From: JACCTU01 sp963737405
Lineage (GTDB): Bacteria > Actinomycetota > Thermoleophilia > Gaiellales > Gaiellaceae
Reading direction: 5' to 3'
Length of the DNA stretch: 64,000 nucleotides
Assembly (NCBI GenBank): GCA_963737405.1
Contig: CAVTSL010000006.1
Coordinates: 124,001-188,000, forward strand
Under the pieces are notes generated by a model. It was not told the DNA's origin. It worked only from the letters and a program-made list of their open reading frames with translations, and did not search any database. This document shows, piece by piece, positions 27,567 to 36,532 of the stretch (position 1 is its first letter; every line of letters starts with the position of its first letter). A program made the position numbers and the translations under genes.

Positions 27567-28354
27567 GACAGGAACTCCTCGACGACGCGCGCGAAGCGCT
27601 CGGGCTGCTCCCAGAAGCAGAGGTGTCCGCACCCGTCGAGGAGTTCGACGCGCGCGTTCGGAATCAGCCCGGCGAGCAGCCCCGCGTTCCGCGTGTCGAC
27701 GACGTTGTCGTCGGTGCCGTGGACGACGAGCGTCGGCGCGGAGATCTCGCGTGCGCGGCCGCCGCCGTCGTACGTCGTGCCCGCGGCGGCCTGCGCCTGC
27801 CAGCCGGCCGGATCCGGCGGGTTGGCGAGCCGCCATTGGTAGATCTCCTCGACGAGCTCGTCCGGCGCGCCGTCGCTGAGCGAGTTCGCCACGAACTTCC
27901 GCAGCGCGACCTCCGGCGCGAGCGTCGGCGCCTCGGCGAACAGCGCGAGCGTCGGCGCCGGCAGCGGGTACGCGTCCGCGCCGCCCGGCGTCGTGCAGGC
28001 GAGCACGAGCCTGTCGACGCGCTCGGGGAAGCGGATCGCGAGCTCCTGCGCCGCCATCCCGCCGAGACTCGCACCGACGACGTGCGCACGCGGCTCGCCG
28101 ACCGCGTCGAGCACGGCGACGGCGTCCTCGGCGAGGTCGCGGGCCGTGTACGGGCCGGCGGGCTTGTCGCTCTCGCCGATCCCGCGGTTGTCGTAGAACG
28201 TCACGCGGAACGAATCCGCGACCCGCTCGATCGCCGGCCCCCAGCCGCGCCGCGCGTAGCCGAGCCCCTGCATCAGCAGCAACGGCGGGCCGTCGCCGAC
28301 CGTCTCGTATGCGATCGCGACGTCGCCGCTCCTGGCGTGCGCGACGGTGCTCAT
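27563..28354 (-). CDS. Intracellular alpha/beta-hydrolase
   Basis: The protein has 263 residues and no signal peptide. The fold is marked by LLLMQGLGYARRGW (oxyanion loop), FYDNRGIGESDKP, the nucleophile elbow GASLGG, LVVHGTDDNVV with the catalytic aspartate, and GCGHLCFWEQPE with the catalytic histidine. Similar enzymes are lactone, ester or carbon-carbon hydrolases such as 3-oxoadipate enol-lactonase. It lies between livM and the acyl-CoA ligase, with four-base overlaps. Together these suggest import of an ester or lactone, hydrolysis, then CoA activation. Confidence 0.82.
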   Translation of the reverse strand: MSTVAHARSGDVAIAYETVGDGPPLLLMQGLGYARRGWGPAIERVADSFRVTFYDNRGIGESDKPAGPYTARDLAEDAVAVLDAVGEPRAHVVGASLGGMAAQELAIRFPERVDRLVLACTTPGGADAYPLPAPTLALFAEAPTLAPEVALRKFVANSLSDGAPDELVEEIYQWRLANPPDPAGWQAQAAAGTTYDGGGRAREISAPTLVVHGTDDNVVDTRNAGLLAGLIPNARVELLDGCGHLCFWEQPERFARVVEEFLS

Positions 28355-29418
28355 GCTCCCGCCTCCGCCTCGCGGCCGACTCGCGACTCGAGCATCCGCA
28401 GGCCGCGCCGGCGCCCGCGGCGCCCGATCCCGGCGAGACCGCCGGGCAGGAAGAACACGATCAGGATGAAGAGCGTCCCGAGCACGAAGAGCGGCTCCGA
28501 GAGCGGGACGCGCAGGACGCTCGGCAGGTCGTGGATCCGCGGGTTGTCGACGAACGCCGGCAGCCGCTGGTCGAGGAACGTGTAGAGGAACGCGCCGAGC
28601 ACCGGCCCCCACGCCGTCCCGGTCCCGCCGATCACGACCATCACGAGCAGCGAGAGCGTGAACGACGCCGCCACGACCTGAGGCGACGCACCGGTGCCGA
28701 GCAGCAGGAGATAGACGACTCCACCAACTGTCGCGAGGAACGCGGCGAGCACGAACGACATCAGCTTGAAGCGGAACGGCGGCAGCCCGATCACCTCGAC
28801 GCGCTGCTCGTTCTCGCGGATCGCGTGCCACACGTGCCCGGGCGACGACGCGAGCGCCCAGCGCGTCGCGAGCACGGCGACGACGAGGTAGGCAAGCGCG
28901 AGCCAGTAGAGGTGCTTGGTGTTGACCACTCCGACGAGCGAGCTCGGCAGCTTCTCGTACGCGAGCGGCAGCCCCTCCTCCCCGCCCGTGAGGTTGTTCG
29001 GGTTCTTCTGCACGAGCACGGCACCAGCCTGCGCGAACGCGAGCGTCACCATCGCGAAGGCGATTCCGCCGACGCGAAGGCTGATCGCCCCGACCACGAC
29101 CGGCAGCGCGATCCCGACGAGTGCCGTGACCGCGAGCGACTGCCAGAGCGACCAGCGGTCGAGCGCGATCGCCATCACGTAGACGCCGGCCGCGAAGTAG
29201 AGCGCGTGCCCGAACGAGAGCAGGCCCGTGTGCCCGAACAGCAGGTCGTAGCTGATGGCGACCCCGGAGAAGATCAGGCAGAGGCCGAGCACCGTCAGCG
29301 TCCCGGGGCTGTCGAGCGTCGACGAGAAGAGCCCGTGCGTGTCCCACGAGAGCCTCGGCACGAGCGCGAGGAAGACGAGCACCGCGAGCGGCACGACGAT
29401 CCCGACGACGCGCCTCAC
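28351..29418 (-). CDS. livM: Branched-chain-type ABC permease LivM (second system)
   Basis: The permease has 355 residues and about nine helices. The family motif is LLFGHTGLLSFGHALYFAAG, and ENEQRVEVIG is the cytoplasmic loop contacting the ATPase. A C-terminal tail rich in arginine (residues about 330-345) precedes the overlap with the hydrolase gene. The GTG start overlaps the livH stop. Unlike the livM at 4.2-5.2 kb, it is intact in one frame. Confidence 0.87.
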   Translation of the reverse strand: MRRVVGIVVPLAVLVFLALVPRLSWDTHGLFSSTLDSPGTLTVLGLCLIFSGVAISYDLLFGHTGLLSFGHALYFAAGVYVMAIALDRWSLWQSLAVTALVGIALPVVVGAISLRVGGIAFAMVTLAFAQAGAVLVQKNPNNLTGGEEGLPLAYEKLPSSLVGVVNTKHLYWLALAYLVVAVLATRWALASSPGHVWHAIRENEQRVEVIGLPPFRFKLMSFVLAAFLATVGGVVYLLLLGTGASPQVVAASFTLSLLVMVVIGGTGTAWGPVLGAFLYTFLDQRLPAFVDNPRIHDLPSVLRVPLSEPLFVLGTLFILIVFFLPGGLAGIGRRGRRRGLRMLESRVGREAEAGA

Positions 29419-30308
29419 GCCACCTGCCACTTCCCGGCGAAGCCGCTCGGGCGAATCAGCAGCGTGAGCGCGAGCAGCGCGATCACCGCGAGGTCGCCGA
29501 CGCCCGACGACGCGTAGTAGTTCGCGTACTGCTGCGTCAGCCCGACGACGACGGCCGCGACCGCCGAACCGGTGATCGAGCCGAGGCCGCCGATCACGAC
29601 CACGATGAACGCGAAGATGAGGAGCGAGGTGCCGCGCTCCGGGTCGATCGCGCCGAAGTAGACGCCCGAGAGCACACCGGCGAGCGCCGCGGCGATCCCG
29701 CCGAGCGCGAAGACGAGCGTGAACGCCTTGCGCACGTCGATCCCGAGGGCCGTCACCATCGCGCGGTTCTCGACGCCCGCGCGGATGATCAACCCGTAGC
29801 GCGTGTAGCGCAGGAAGCCGAGCAGCCCGAGGAGCACGAGCACCGCCACGCCGATCTCGACGAAGCGGTCGTTCGGTACCTGCGCGCCGAGGACGGTCGT
29901 CGTCTCGTACATCCAGCCGGGCACGTCGAAGATCCGCTCGGTCGGCCCCCAGATCCCCTGCAGGAGCGCGACGAGCGCGAGCGAGAGGCCTACCGTCACC
30001 AGCACCTGCTCGATGTGCCGGAGGTAGAGCGGGCGGATCAGCACGAGCTCGACGAGCACGGCGAGCACCGCACCCACGACGAGCCCGAGCGCGCTCGACA
30101 CGAGAAAGCGGGCCCAGGTCGCGCCGATCGTCCCGCTCAGCTGGTCGGAGAACCACCACGCCGCGTAGGCGCCGACGCTGAGGAACGCGCCGTGCGCGAA
30201 GTTGAGGACGCCCATCAGGCCGTAGATGAGCGAGAGCCCGCTCGCGATCAGGAAGTACATCGCGCCGAGCCCGAGGCCCGTGATCGTGAGCAGGACGAAC
30301 GTGCTCAC
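29415..30308 (-). CDS. livH: Branched-chain-type ABC permease LivH (second system)
   Basis: The permease has 297 residues and about eight helices. It begins with the LGLGAMYFLIASGLSLIYGLMG region and contains GVLNFAHGAFLSVGAY and GGLGSITGSAV, which are LivH hallmarks. GTG starts and GTGA overlaps tie it to livF before and livM after. It forms the membrane channel with LivM; the substrate is probably an organic acid or ester, judged from the downstream genes. Confidence 0.88.
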   Translation of the reverse strand: MSTFVLLTITGLGLGAMYFLIASGLSLIYGLMGVLNFAHGAFLSVGAYAAWWFSDQLSGTIGATWARFLVSSALGLVVGAVLAVLVELVLIRPLYLRHIEQVLVTVGLSLALVALLQGIWGPTERIFDVPGWMYETTTVLGAQVPNDRFVEIGVAVLVLLGLLGFLRYTRYGLIIRAGVENRAMVTALGIDVRKAFTLVFALGGIAAALAGVLSGVYFGAIDPERGTSLLIFAFIVVVIGGLGSITGSAVAAVVVGLTQQYANYYASSGVGDLAVIALLALTLLIRPSGFAGKWQVA

Positions 30309-31030
30309 TCGGCTCCCGCGACGCCGAGGAAGCGCCGCACCCGCTCGGGATCGGCGAGCAGCACCCGCGCGTCGCCCTCGTGCACGACGCGGCCCTGGTC
30401 GAGCACGATGGCGTGCTTCGCGATCCGGCGGACGACGCCGAGGTTCTGCTCGACGAGGAGGATCGTCGTCAGCTCGCTGACGCGGTCGAGCACGTCGGCG
30501 ACCTGCGTGACGAGGAACGGCGCGAGCCCTTTGGTCGGCTCGTCGATCAGAAGCACGCGGTTGTCGTTCAGGAGCGCCCGGGCGATCGCGAGCATCTGCT
30601 GCTGCCCGCCCGAGAGCGTCCCGGCCCGCTGACGCCCGCGCTCGCGGAGCTCAGGGAAGAGGTCGAAGACGAGGTCGTAGCGCGGCTCCTCGTCGCGCTC
30701 GGCGAGCCGCAGGTTCTCCTCGACGCTCAGCCCGGCGAAGACGTCGCGGTCCTCCGGCACGTACCCGACGCCGCGCCGGACGATCGTGTGCGTCGGCAGG
30801 CGGTCGATCGCCTCGCCGCCCAGGTCGATCCGGCCTCGCCGCGGAACGAGCCCCATCACCGCGCGCAGCGTCGTCGTCTTCCCGACGCCGTTCCGCCCGA
30901 GCAGCGCCGTTACTCCGCCTTCGGCGACGGCGAACGAGATGCCCTGCAGCACGTGGGACTCGGCGAGGTAGACGTGCAGGTCCTCGAGCCCCAGGATGGA
31001 CGGACGCTCGGCGGCCGCGACCGCGCTCAC
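30305..31030 (-). CDS. livF: Branched-chain-type ABC ATPase LivF (second system)
   Basis: The protein has 241 residues. Walker A is GRNGVGKTT, the signature LSGGQQQMLA and Walker B RVLLIDEPTKGLAP, followed by LLVEQNLGVV. It overlaps livG by four bases upstream and livH by four downstream. It would power the importer together with LivG. Confidence 0.88.
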   Translation of the reverse strand: MSAVAAAERPSILGLEDLHVYLAESHVLQGISFAVAEGGVTALLGRNGVGKTTTLRAVMGLVPRRGRIDLGGEAIDRLPTHTIVRRGVGYVPEDRDVFAGLSVEENLRLAERDEEPRYDLVFDLFPELRERGRQRAGTLSGGQQQMLAIARALLNDNRVLLIDEPTKGLAPFLVTQVADVLDRVSELTTILLVEQNLGVVRRIAKHAIVLDQGRVVHEGDARVLLADPERVRRFLGVAGAE

Positions 31031-31788
31031 AGCGGCTCCCCCAGGTAGGCCTCCTGCACCTCGGCGTTCTCCATCACGCGCTCCGGGGTGTCGACCGCGA
31101 GCAGCGAGCCGTGATGCATGACCGCGATCCGGTCGGCGAGCCCGGTGACGACGCCGATGTGGTGCTCGACCATGAGCACCGTCTTGTGCTCCTCCTTGTG
31201 CACCGAGCGGATCACGTCGACGAGGCCGGGCACGTCGCCTGCGCTGACGCCGGCCATCGGCTCGTCGAGCAGGATCACCTGCCGATCGGCGGCCACGAGC
31301 ATGGCGAGCTCGAGCTTCCGCTTGTCGCCGTGGGGGAGCGAGCCCGCGGGCAGCGCCGCGCGATCGTCGAGCCCGACGCGCGCGAGCGCCCAGCGCGCGC
31401 GCTCGAGCTCGTCGCGATTCGACGACGCGAGCCGCCAGATCCGCATCGCGCCGCCGCGACTCGCCTCGACTGCGAGACGCACGTTCTCGAGCACCGACAG
31501 CTGCGGGAACACGCTCGAGATCTGGAACGTGCGCCCGAGGCCGGCCTGCGTCCGCGCGTGCACCGGCTCGTCCGTCACGTCTCGGCCCTTGAGCTCGATC
31601 CGCCCGGTGGTCGGCCGCATCAGGCCCGAGAGCAGGTTGAAGAGCGTGGTCTTCCCTGCGCCGTTCGGCCCGATGATCCCGAGGAACTCCCCAGCGGGCA
31701 CCTCGAGCCCGACACCGGCGACGATCGTCGCGCCGCCGATGTCGAGCCCGAGCTGTCGAGTCGTCAGGATCGAGGAGTCGTCATCCAC
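31027..31788 (-). CDS. livG: Branched-chain-type ABC ATPase LivG (second system)
   Basis: The protein has 253 residues. Walker A is GPNGAGKTT, the LivG-specific degenerate signature is SLPHGDKRKLELAM, and Walker B is VILLDEPMAGVSAGD. The final segment EVQEAYLGEPL is typical. The GTG start lies four bases after the livK stop. Confidence 0.88.
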   Translation of the reverse strand: MDDDSSILTTRQLGLDIGGATIVAGVGLEVPAGEFLGIIGPNGAGKTTLFNLLSGLMRPTTGRIELKGRDVTDEPVHARTQAGLGRTFQISSVFPQLSVLENVRLAVEASRGGAMRIWRLASSNRDELERARWALARVGLDDRAALPAGSLPHGDKRKLELAMLVAADRQVILLDEPMAGVSAGDVPGLVDVIRSVHKEEHKTVLMVEHHIGVVTGLADRIAVMHHGSLLAVDTPERVMENAEVQEAYLGEPL

Positions 31789-31792
31789 CCGC

Positions 31793-32989
31793 TTACGGGA
31801 ACTGCTTCGGAGCCGGCGCCATGTTCCCGGCCGGGAACGTCTTCACCGGAACCGCGCGCCACTTGCCGTTCACCTGGCGCGTCCGCACCTGGAACATCGG
31901 CTGGAGCATCGCGTGGTCCGCCTGGCGGATCCGCTGCGTCCCCTTCGGCGCAAGGAACTGCCAGCCCTCGAGCGCGCTGACCATCCGGTCCACGTCGTCG
32001 CCCCCGCGGGAGACGGCGCGCTGGATCATCTGCGCGGTCACGAAGCCGTCGGGCGTGAAGATGTCCGGCACCTGGTTCGCCCGCTTCATCCGCAGCTTGA
32101 GCCAGGTGTTCACCTTGTTCTTCGGCGCCTCCGCGACGTAGTGCGAGAGGAAGTTCAGGCCGGGGACGTAGCTCCCCCACGTCGCGCGCTCGGCGAGGCC
32201 GGTGGCGACGGTCGTGCCGCGGATCGTCCCCTGCTGCTCGAGCGCACGCCACATCGCGGGCGCGGTCGTGCCGGCCCAGGCGACGAAGAGGAGGTCGGGG
32301 TTCGCCTGGTTCGCGCGCTGCGCGAAGGGCGTGAAGTCCTGCGCCGAGAGCGGCACGAGGATCGACGAGACCGTGTGGCCGGCGCCGCCGAGGATCGCGC
32401 GGACGGCCGCGACGTTGCCCTGGCCGAACACGCTGTCCTGTGCGAAGACGACGACGCGACGCCCGGTCGAGCTGCCGAGGATGCCCTTCGAGGCGAGCAC
32501 GTCCTGCGTGCTCTGGCGTCCCGCGCGGAACGTGTAGCGGTTGAGGCCCGTGATCGCGTCGGTCGCGGCGGGGCCGCTGATGAAGAGCACGCGGTTCTGC
32601 GCCGCGAGCGGAGCGACCTGGACGGCCGCGCCGGACGACGTCGAGCCGGCGATGATCTTGTAGCCCTGCCCGATCAGGTCACGGGCCGCGGTGACTGCCT
32701 TCGCGGGGTCACCGGCGTCGTCGACGTACGTGATCTGAACGGGACGGCCGTTGATGCGGTTCGTCCCCTTGGTGACGTACTGCAGACCCAGGGTCAGGCC
32801 CTGGCGGTACTGCGCTCCGTAGGCGGAGAGCAGGCCGGTGCGCGAGTAGACGATCCCGATCTTGATCGGGCTCGCCGCCGCAGTGTTGTCGGCGCTGCGT
32901 GTCCCTGCGCCGGCCGTACCCGCGACCGCCGCCAACGTCAACGCCAGGACGACGACGAGCGCCGCCGCCCACGATCTCGCTGCTCGCAT
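31793..32989 (-). CDS. livK: Branched-chain-type ABC substrate-binding protein (second system)
   Basis: The protein has 398 residues. A signal peptide is followed by the Peripla_BP_6 domain, beginning IKIGIVYSRTGLLSAYG, with EDxxxDP-like YVDDAGDPAKAV and AGSTSSGAAVQVAPLA. The ligand-pocket pattern SGPAATDAITG differs from that of leucine binders, which agrees with a non-amino-acid ligand. It is the first gene of a ten-gene operon and is preceded by a clear promoter and an inverted repeat. Confidence 0.86.
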   Translation of the reverse strand: MRAARSWAAALVVVLALTLAAVAGTAGAGTRSADNTAAASPIKIGIVYSRTGLLSAYGAQYRQGLTLGLQYVTKGTNRINGRPVQITYVDDAGDPAKAVTAARDLIGQGYKIIAGSTSSGAAVQVAPLAAQNRVLFISGPAATDAITGLNRYTFRAGRQSTQDVLASKGILGSSTGRRVVVFAQDSVFGQGNVAAVRAILGGAGHTVSSILVPLSAQDFTPFAQRANQANPDLLFVAWAGTTAPAMWRALEQQGTIRGTTVATGLAERATWGSYVPGLNFLSHYVAEAPKNKVNTWLKLRMKRANQVPDIFTPDGFVTAQMIQRAVSRGGDDVDRMVSALEGWQFLAPKGTQRIRQADHAMLQPMFQVRTRQVNGKWRAVPVKTFPAGNMAPAPKQFP

Positions 32990-33011
32990 CCAACGACTCC
33001 CTTCCGAAACT

Positions 33012-33061
33012 GAGACCCGATTCAGGTCTCGTTTTATGACAGGTCAGGGAGCTCCGGTCAA
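33012..33061 (-). promoter_or_regulatory. Promoter and inverted-repeat operator of the livK-to-lipase operon
   Basis: On the minus strand TTGACC (33061-33056), a 17-bp spacer and CATAAA (33038-33033) form a good sigma70-type promoter. Immediately downstream lies a perfect inverted repeat GAGACC/GGTCTC (33012-33017 and 33025-33030, 7-bp spacer), positioned over the transcription start. That is the usual location of a TetR operator; the operon encodes a TetR protein as its eighth gene. Confidence 0.65.
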
Positions 33062-33103
33062 CCCTGGGGCGCAGCCTGGGGCGGAGACGGTAGCGTCCCG
33101 TCA

Positions 33104-34552
33104 ATGGAGGCCGCGTTAACGCCTGATCCCCGGCGCTGGCGCGCACTCGCGCTCGTCTGCGTCGCGTACTTCATGGTCGTGCTCGACGTGTCGATCGTGA
33201 CCGTCGCGCTGCCGTCGGTCGCGCAGGACCTCGACCTGTCGCAGTCGACGCTGCAGTGGATCATCACGGCGTACTCGCTCGCGTTCGGCGGCTTCCTCCT
33301 CCTCGGCGGCCGCGCGGCGGACATCTTCGGCCGCCGCCGCGTCTTCGTCGTCGGCATGGTGGTGTTCACGTTCGGCTCGCTCATGTGCGGCTTCGCGCAG
33401 GGCGGCGCGTGGCTGATCGCGTTCCGCGCGCTCCAGGGCTTCGGCGGCGCGATCATCTCGCCGGCGACGCTCGCGATCATCAACGCCGCGTTCCAGCATG
33501 GCGGCGCCGAGCGGAACAAGGCCTTCGGGATCTGGGGCGGCGTTGCCGGGAGCGGCGCGGCTGCAGGCGTCTTGCTCGGCGGCATCCTGACCGAGTACCT
33601 CGGCTGGCAGTGGATCTTCTTCGTGAACGTGCCGGTCGGCATCGCGATCGTCCTGCTCGCGTCGCGGCTCGTCTCCGAGGGCAAGGCGAAGGACGTCGAC
33701 CCGCACACCGACCCGCTCGCGGCGATCTTCGTCACCGGGGGCCTCGTGTCGTTCATCTACGCGATGTCGAAGGCGCCCGACGCCGGCTGGACGTCGCTGC
33801 AGACGATCGGGCTGACGATCCTCGCGGTCGTGCTGATCGCCCTCTTCTTCGTCAAGGAGATGCGCACCGACGCGCCGCTCGTCCCGCTCGGGATCTTCCG
33901 GGTCCGCCCCGTCGCGGTCGCGAACATCGTCGGCTTCTGCATCGGCGGCGCGATCTTCGGCGGGTTCTTCCTGCTGACGCTCTACATGCAGCAGGTGCTC
34001 GGCTACTCGCCGATCCAGGCGGGCCTCGCGTTCCTCGCCACCGCCGGCACGACGATCCCCGCCGCCGGCGTCGCGCAGGCGCTCGTCACGCGCGTCGGGG
34101 TGAAGCCGGTGATGGCGACCGGGCTCGCGCTGACCGCGGTGGCGTACCTCTGGTACACGCAGCTGCCGCCCGACGGCACGTTCTGGCGCGACCTCTTCGT
34201 CCCGTACTTCCTGAGCGGGATCGGGCTCGCGTTCGTCTTCATCCCGGTGTCGCTCGCGGCGCTCTCGAACGTCCAGGAGAAGATCGCCGGCGTCGCGTCC
34301 GGCCTGCTCAACGCCTCGCAGCAGATCGGCGGCGCGCTCGGCGTCGCGATCGCGTCGACGATCGCCACCGAGCACACGAAGACGCTGCTCGCGGACGGCG
34401 ACAGCCAGGCCGCCGCGCTCACCGGCGGCTTCAACTGGGCGTTCTGGGTCGGCGCGATCTTCTCGATCCTCGGGCTCGTCGTCACGCTCGTGGTGCTTCG
34501 GCGGCGCGACGTGCCCGCCGCGGCGGCCGCGGCTACAGGCCCGGCCGCCTAA
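33104..34552 (+). CDS. MFS efflux pump, DHA2 (EmrB/QacA) type
   Basis: The protein has 482 residues and about 14 membrane helices. The first helix and loop show VVLDVSIVTVALPSV (motif D1), FLLLGGRAADIFGRRR (motif A) and RALQGFGGAII, then GGVAGSGAAAGVLLGG (antiporter motif C) around helix 5. Members export drugs and other hydrophobic compounds in exchange for protons. The gene is divergent from the livK operon and the two promoters share 114 bp, so co-regulation by the TetR site is conceivable. Confidence 0.87.
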   Translation: MEAALTPDPRRWRALALVCVAYFMVVLDVSIVTVALPSVAQDLDLSQSTLQWIITAYSLAFGGFLLLGGRAADIFGRRRVFVVGMVVFTFGSLMCGFAQGGAWLIAFRALQGFGGAIISPATLAIINAAFQHGGAERNKAFGIWGGVAGSGAAAGVLLGGILTEYLGWQWIFFVNVPVGIAIVLLASRLVSEGKAKDVDPHTDPLAAIFVTGGLVSFIYAMSKAPDAGWTSLQTIGLTILAVVLIALFFVKEMRTDAPLVPLGIFRVRPVAVANIVGFCIGGAIFGGFFLLTLYMQQVLGYSPIQAGLAFLATAGTTIPAAGVAQALVTRVGVKPVMATGLALTAVAYLWYTQLPPDGTFWRDLFVPYFLSGIGLAFVFIPVSLAALSNVQEKIAGVASGLLNASQQIGGALGVAIASTIATEHTKTLLADGDSQAAALTGGFNWAFWVGAIFSILGLVVTLVVLRRRDVPAAAAAATGPAA

Positions 34553-34684
34553 GCCTCGACTTCAGTCCTGCGGGAATCCCCCGAACGAGGGGTGCTGGCG
34601 TTCGCGCGCGAGCGCGACTCTTGGACTGGAGTAAACGCGCTGCGTTCCTGCGCCGCCCACACCCACATTCCGAGGAGCCAGTAC

Positions 34685-36529
34685 GTGTTCGAAGCGATCG
34701 CAAGCTCACCCCGCAGGCGCTGGACGCTCGTCGTCGTCTCCCTCTCAGCGTGCGTCCTCGCGACCGGCGCTTCCGCGCACCGCAACGACTTTCGTCCCGG
34801 CAAGTGGCCCTCGCACACCGTGCTGATCGGCTACTCGAGCGAGCAGGCGCTCGAGACCGCGCTCCGCGGACGCGGTGCGACGATCGTCGGCAGGGCACCG
34901 CGGCTTCGGACCGTCGCCGTCAAGCCGTCGGGCGACGCGGCGTCGTTCGCGTCGGACGTCTCCGGCCAGCGCGGGATCGACTTCGTGCAGGCGCCGGTCG
35001 CGCGACGTGCGCTCGTCGAGCCGGGGCTCGCGCCCGCAGCGGTGCCCGGCGGCTCCTACCAGTGGCAGTACGCCCTCACCGGCGCCGACCGCGTCCCCGA
35101 CCGCATCGTCCGCTCGGCGCTCGCGGTCCGGATCGGCATCGTCGACTCGGGCGCCGACCTGAGCGCGCCGGACATCGAGGCCAAGCGCCCTCTCACCTAC
35201 AACGCGATCGACAACTCGCGCGACGTCACCGACACCGTCGGGCACGGGACCTTCGTCGCCTCGCTCGCCGCGGGATCGTCCTCGAACGGCGAAGGCGTGG
35301 CCGGCGTCGCCGGCGAGGCGCGCCTGATCACGATCAAGGCGAGCGCGGCGGGCATGTTCACCGACTTCGAGCTCGCCGCCGCGATCGCGTACGCGGTCGA
35401 CAACGGCGCGAAGGTCGTCAACCTCAGCCTCGGCGGCACGAAGTCCTCGCTGACCGAGGTGCGCGCGCTCGAGTACGCGGTCGCGAAGGACGTGCTCGTG
35501 GTCGCGGCGGCCGGCAACGAGGCCCAGCGCGGGAACCCGGTCGAGTACCCCGCCGCGCTCCTCCAGCCTGTCGGCTCGAACGGCGTCGGCGGCTACGGCC
35601 TCGCCGTCGGGGCGTCGACGATCACCGGTGCCCGCGCCGCGTTCTCCAACTACGGCTCGTACGTCTCGCTCGCGGCGCCGGGCGAGGACGTCTTCGGGGC
35701 GATCTCGAAGGACTCGTCTCCCAAGCAGTGGCCGCGGGTCGCCCTGCCCGGGTCGACGAAGGGCCTCTACGGCTACAACAGCGGAACCTCGTTCGCGGCG
35801 CCGCAGGTCGCGGGAGCGGCCGCGCTCCTCTGGGCGGCGAACTCGTCGCTGAGCGCGCGCCAGGTCGCCGACATCCTCAAGCAGACCGCGTCCGGCGGCG
35901 GCCAGTGGAACCCGGAGCTCGGGTACGGGGTGATCAACGTCGCCGCCGCGGTCGAGGTCGCGCGGAACACGCCCGCGGTCTCGCTGCGCGCCTACAAGTA
36001 CAAGGACACGGTCCGGCTGAGCTGGGGCGGATCGACGCGGAGAGAGCGCGCCTACCGGCTGCTGACGCTCGGCGCGAACGGCGAGGAGCAGGTGCTCGTC
36101 GCGAGCACGACCACCTCCTCGCAGACGATCCAGGGCAGCGTCGGCGGAACGCACGCGTTCGTCGTCGAGTCGCTCGACGCCGCGGGCGCGGTGATCGCGC
36201 GCTCGGCGAAGGTCGTCGTCACGCTCGGCCAGGCGAAGTCGTCGCTGACGCTGACGCCGTTCAAGTTCAAGGACCGCGGCAAGCGCTACTCGGTCGTGGT
36301 CGCGATGCTCTCCGCGAACGCGCCGGACGTGAAGCTCGGGCGCCGGATGATCCGGCTCGAGGAGCTGATGCGCGGGCGCTGGCGCTTCGTCTCGTACCAG
36401 TGGACCGACGCGGCGGGGCGCGTGATCTGGATGGTGCCGCGCGGGCGCTACACGATCCGCGCGATCTTCAAGGAGTCCTCGGAGCTCCGTTCGGCGAACA
36501 GCCGGAAGCTGACCGTCAGCGGGTTCTGA
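34685..36529 (+). CDS. Secreted subtilisin-like serine protease (S8)
   Basis: The protein has about 614 residues. The GTG at 34685, preceded by GAGGAG (34672-34677), gives a signal peptide ending at ASA; an upstream start at 34592 would bury it. A propeptide-like region (about 32-120) precedes the catalytic domain with Asp154 (GIVDSGAD), His187 (GHGTFVASL), the oxyanion Asn278 (AAGNEA) and Ser369 (NSGTSFAAP). The last 230 residues look like two beta-rich domains. The 132 bp before the gene contain only a weak CCCC/GGGG hairpin near 34578-34592. The protease is extracellular and its target is unknown. Confidence 0.88.
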   Translation: MFEAIASSPRRRWTLVVVSLSACVLATGASAHRNDFRPGKWPSHTVLIGYSSEQALETALRGRGATIVGRAPRLRTVAVKPSGDAASFASDVSGQRGIDFVQAPVARRALVEPGLAPAAVPGGSYQWQYALTGADRVPDRIVRSALAVRIGIVDSGADLSAPDIEAKRPLTYNAIDNSRDVTDTVGHGTFVASLAAGSSSNGEGVAGVAGEARLITIKASAAGMFTDFELAAAIAYAVDNGAKVVNLSLGGTKSSLTEVRALEYAVAKDVLVVAAAGNEAQRGNPVEYPAALLQPVGSNGVGGYGLAVGASTITGARAAFSNYGSYVSLAAPGEDVFGAISKDSSPKQWPRVALPGSTKGLYGYNSGTSFAAPQVAGAAALLWAANSSLSARQVADILKQTASGGGQWNPELGYGVINVAAAVEVARNTPAVSLRAYKYKDTVRLSWGGSTRRERAYRLLTLGANGEEQVLVASTTTSSQTIQGSVGGTHAFVVESLDAAGAVIARSAKVVVTLGQAKSSLTLTPFKFKDRGKRYSVVVAMLSANAPDVKLGRRMIRLEELMRGRWRFVSYQWTDAAGRVIWMVPRGRYTIRAIFKESSELRSANSRKLTVSGF

Positions 36530-36532
36530 TCG

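Noticed and set aside
34578..34592. CCCC/GGGG hairpin after the MFS gene
   Set aside because: Four-base arms with a seven-base loop are too weak to call a terminator.
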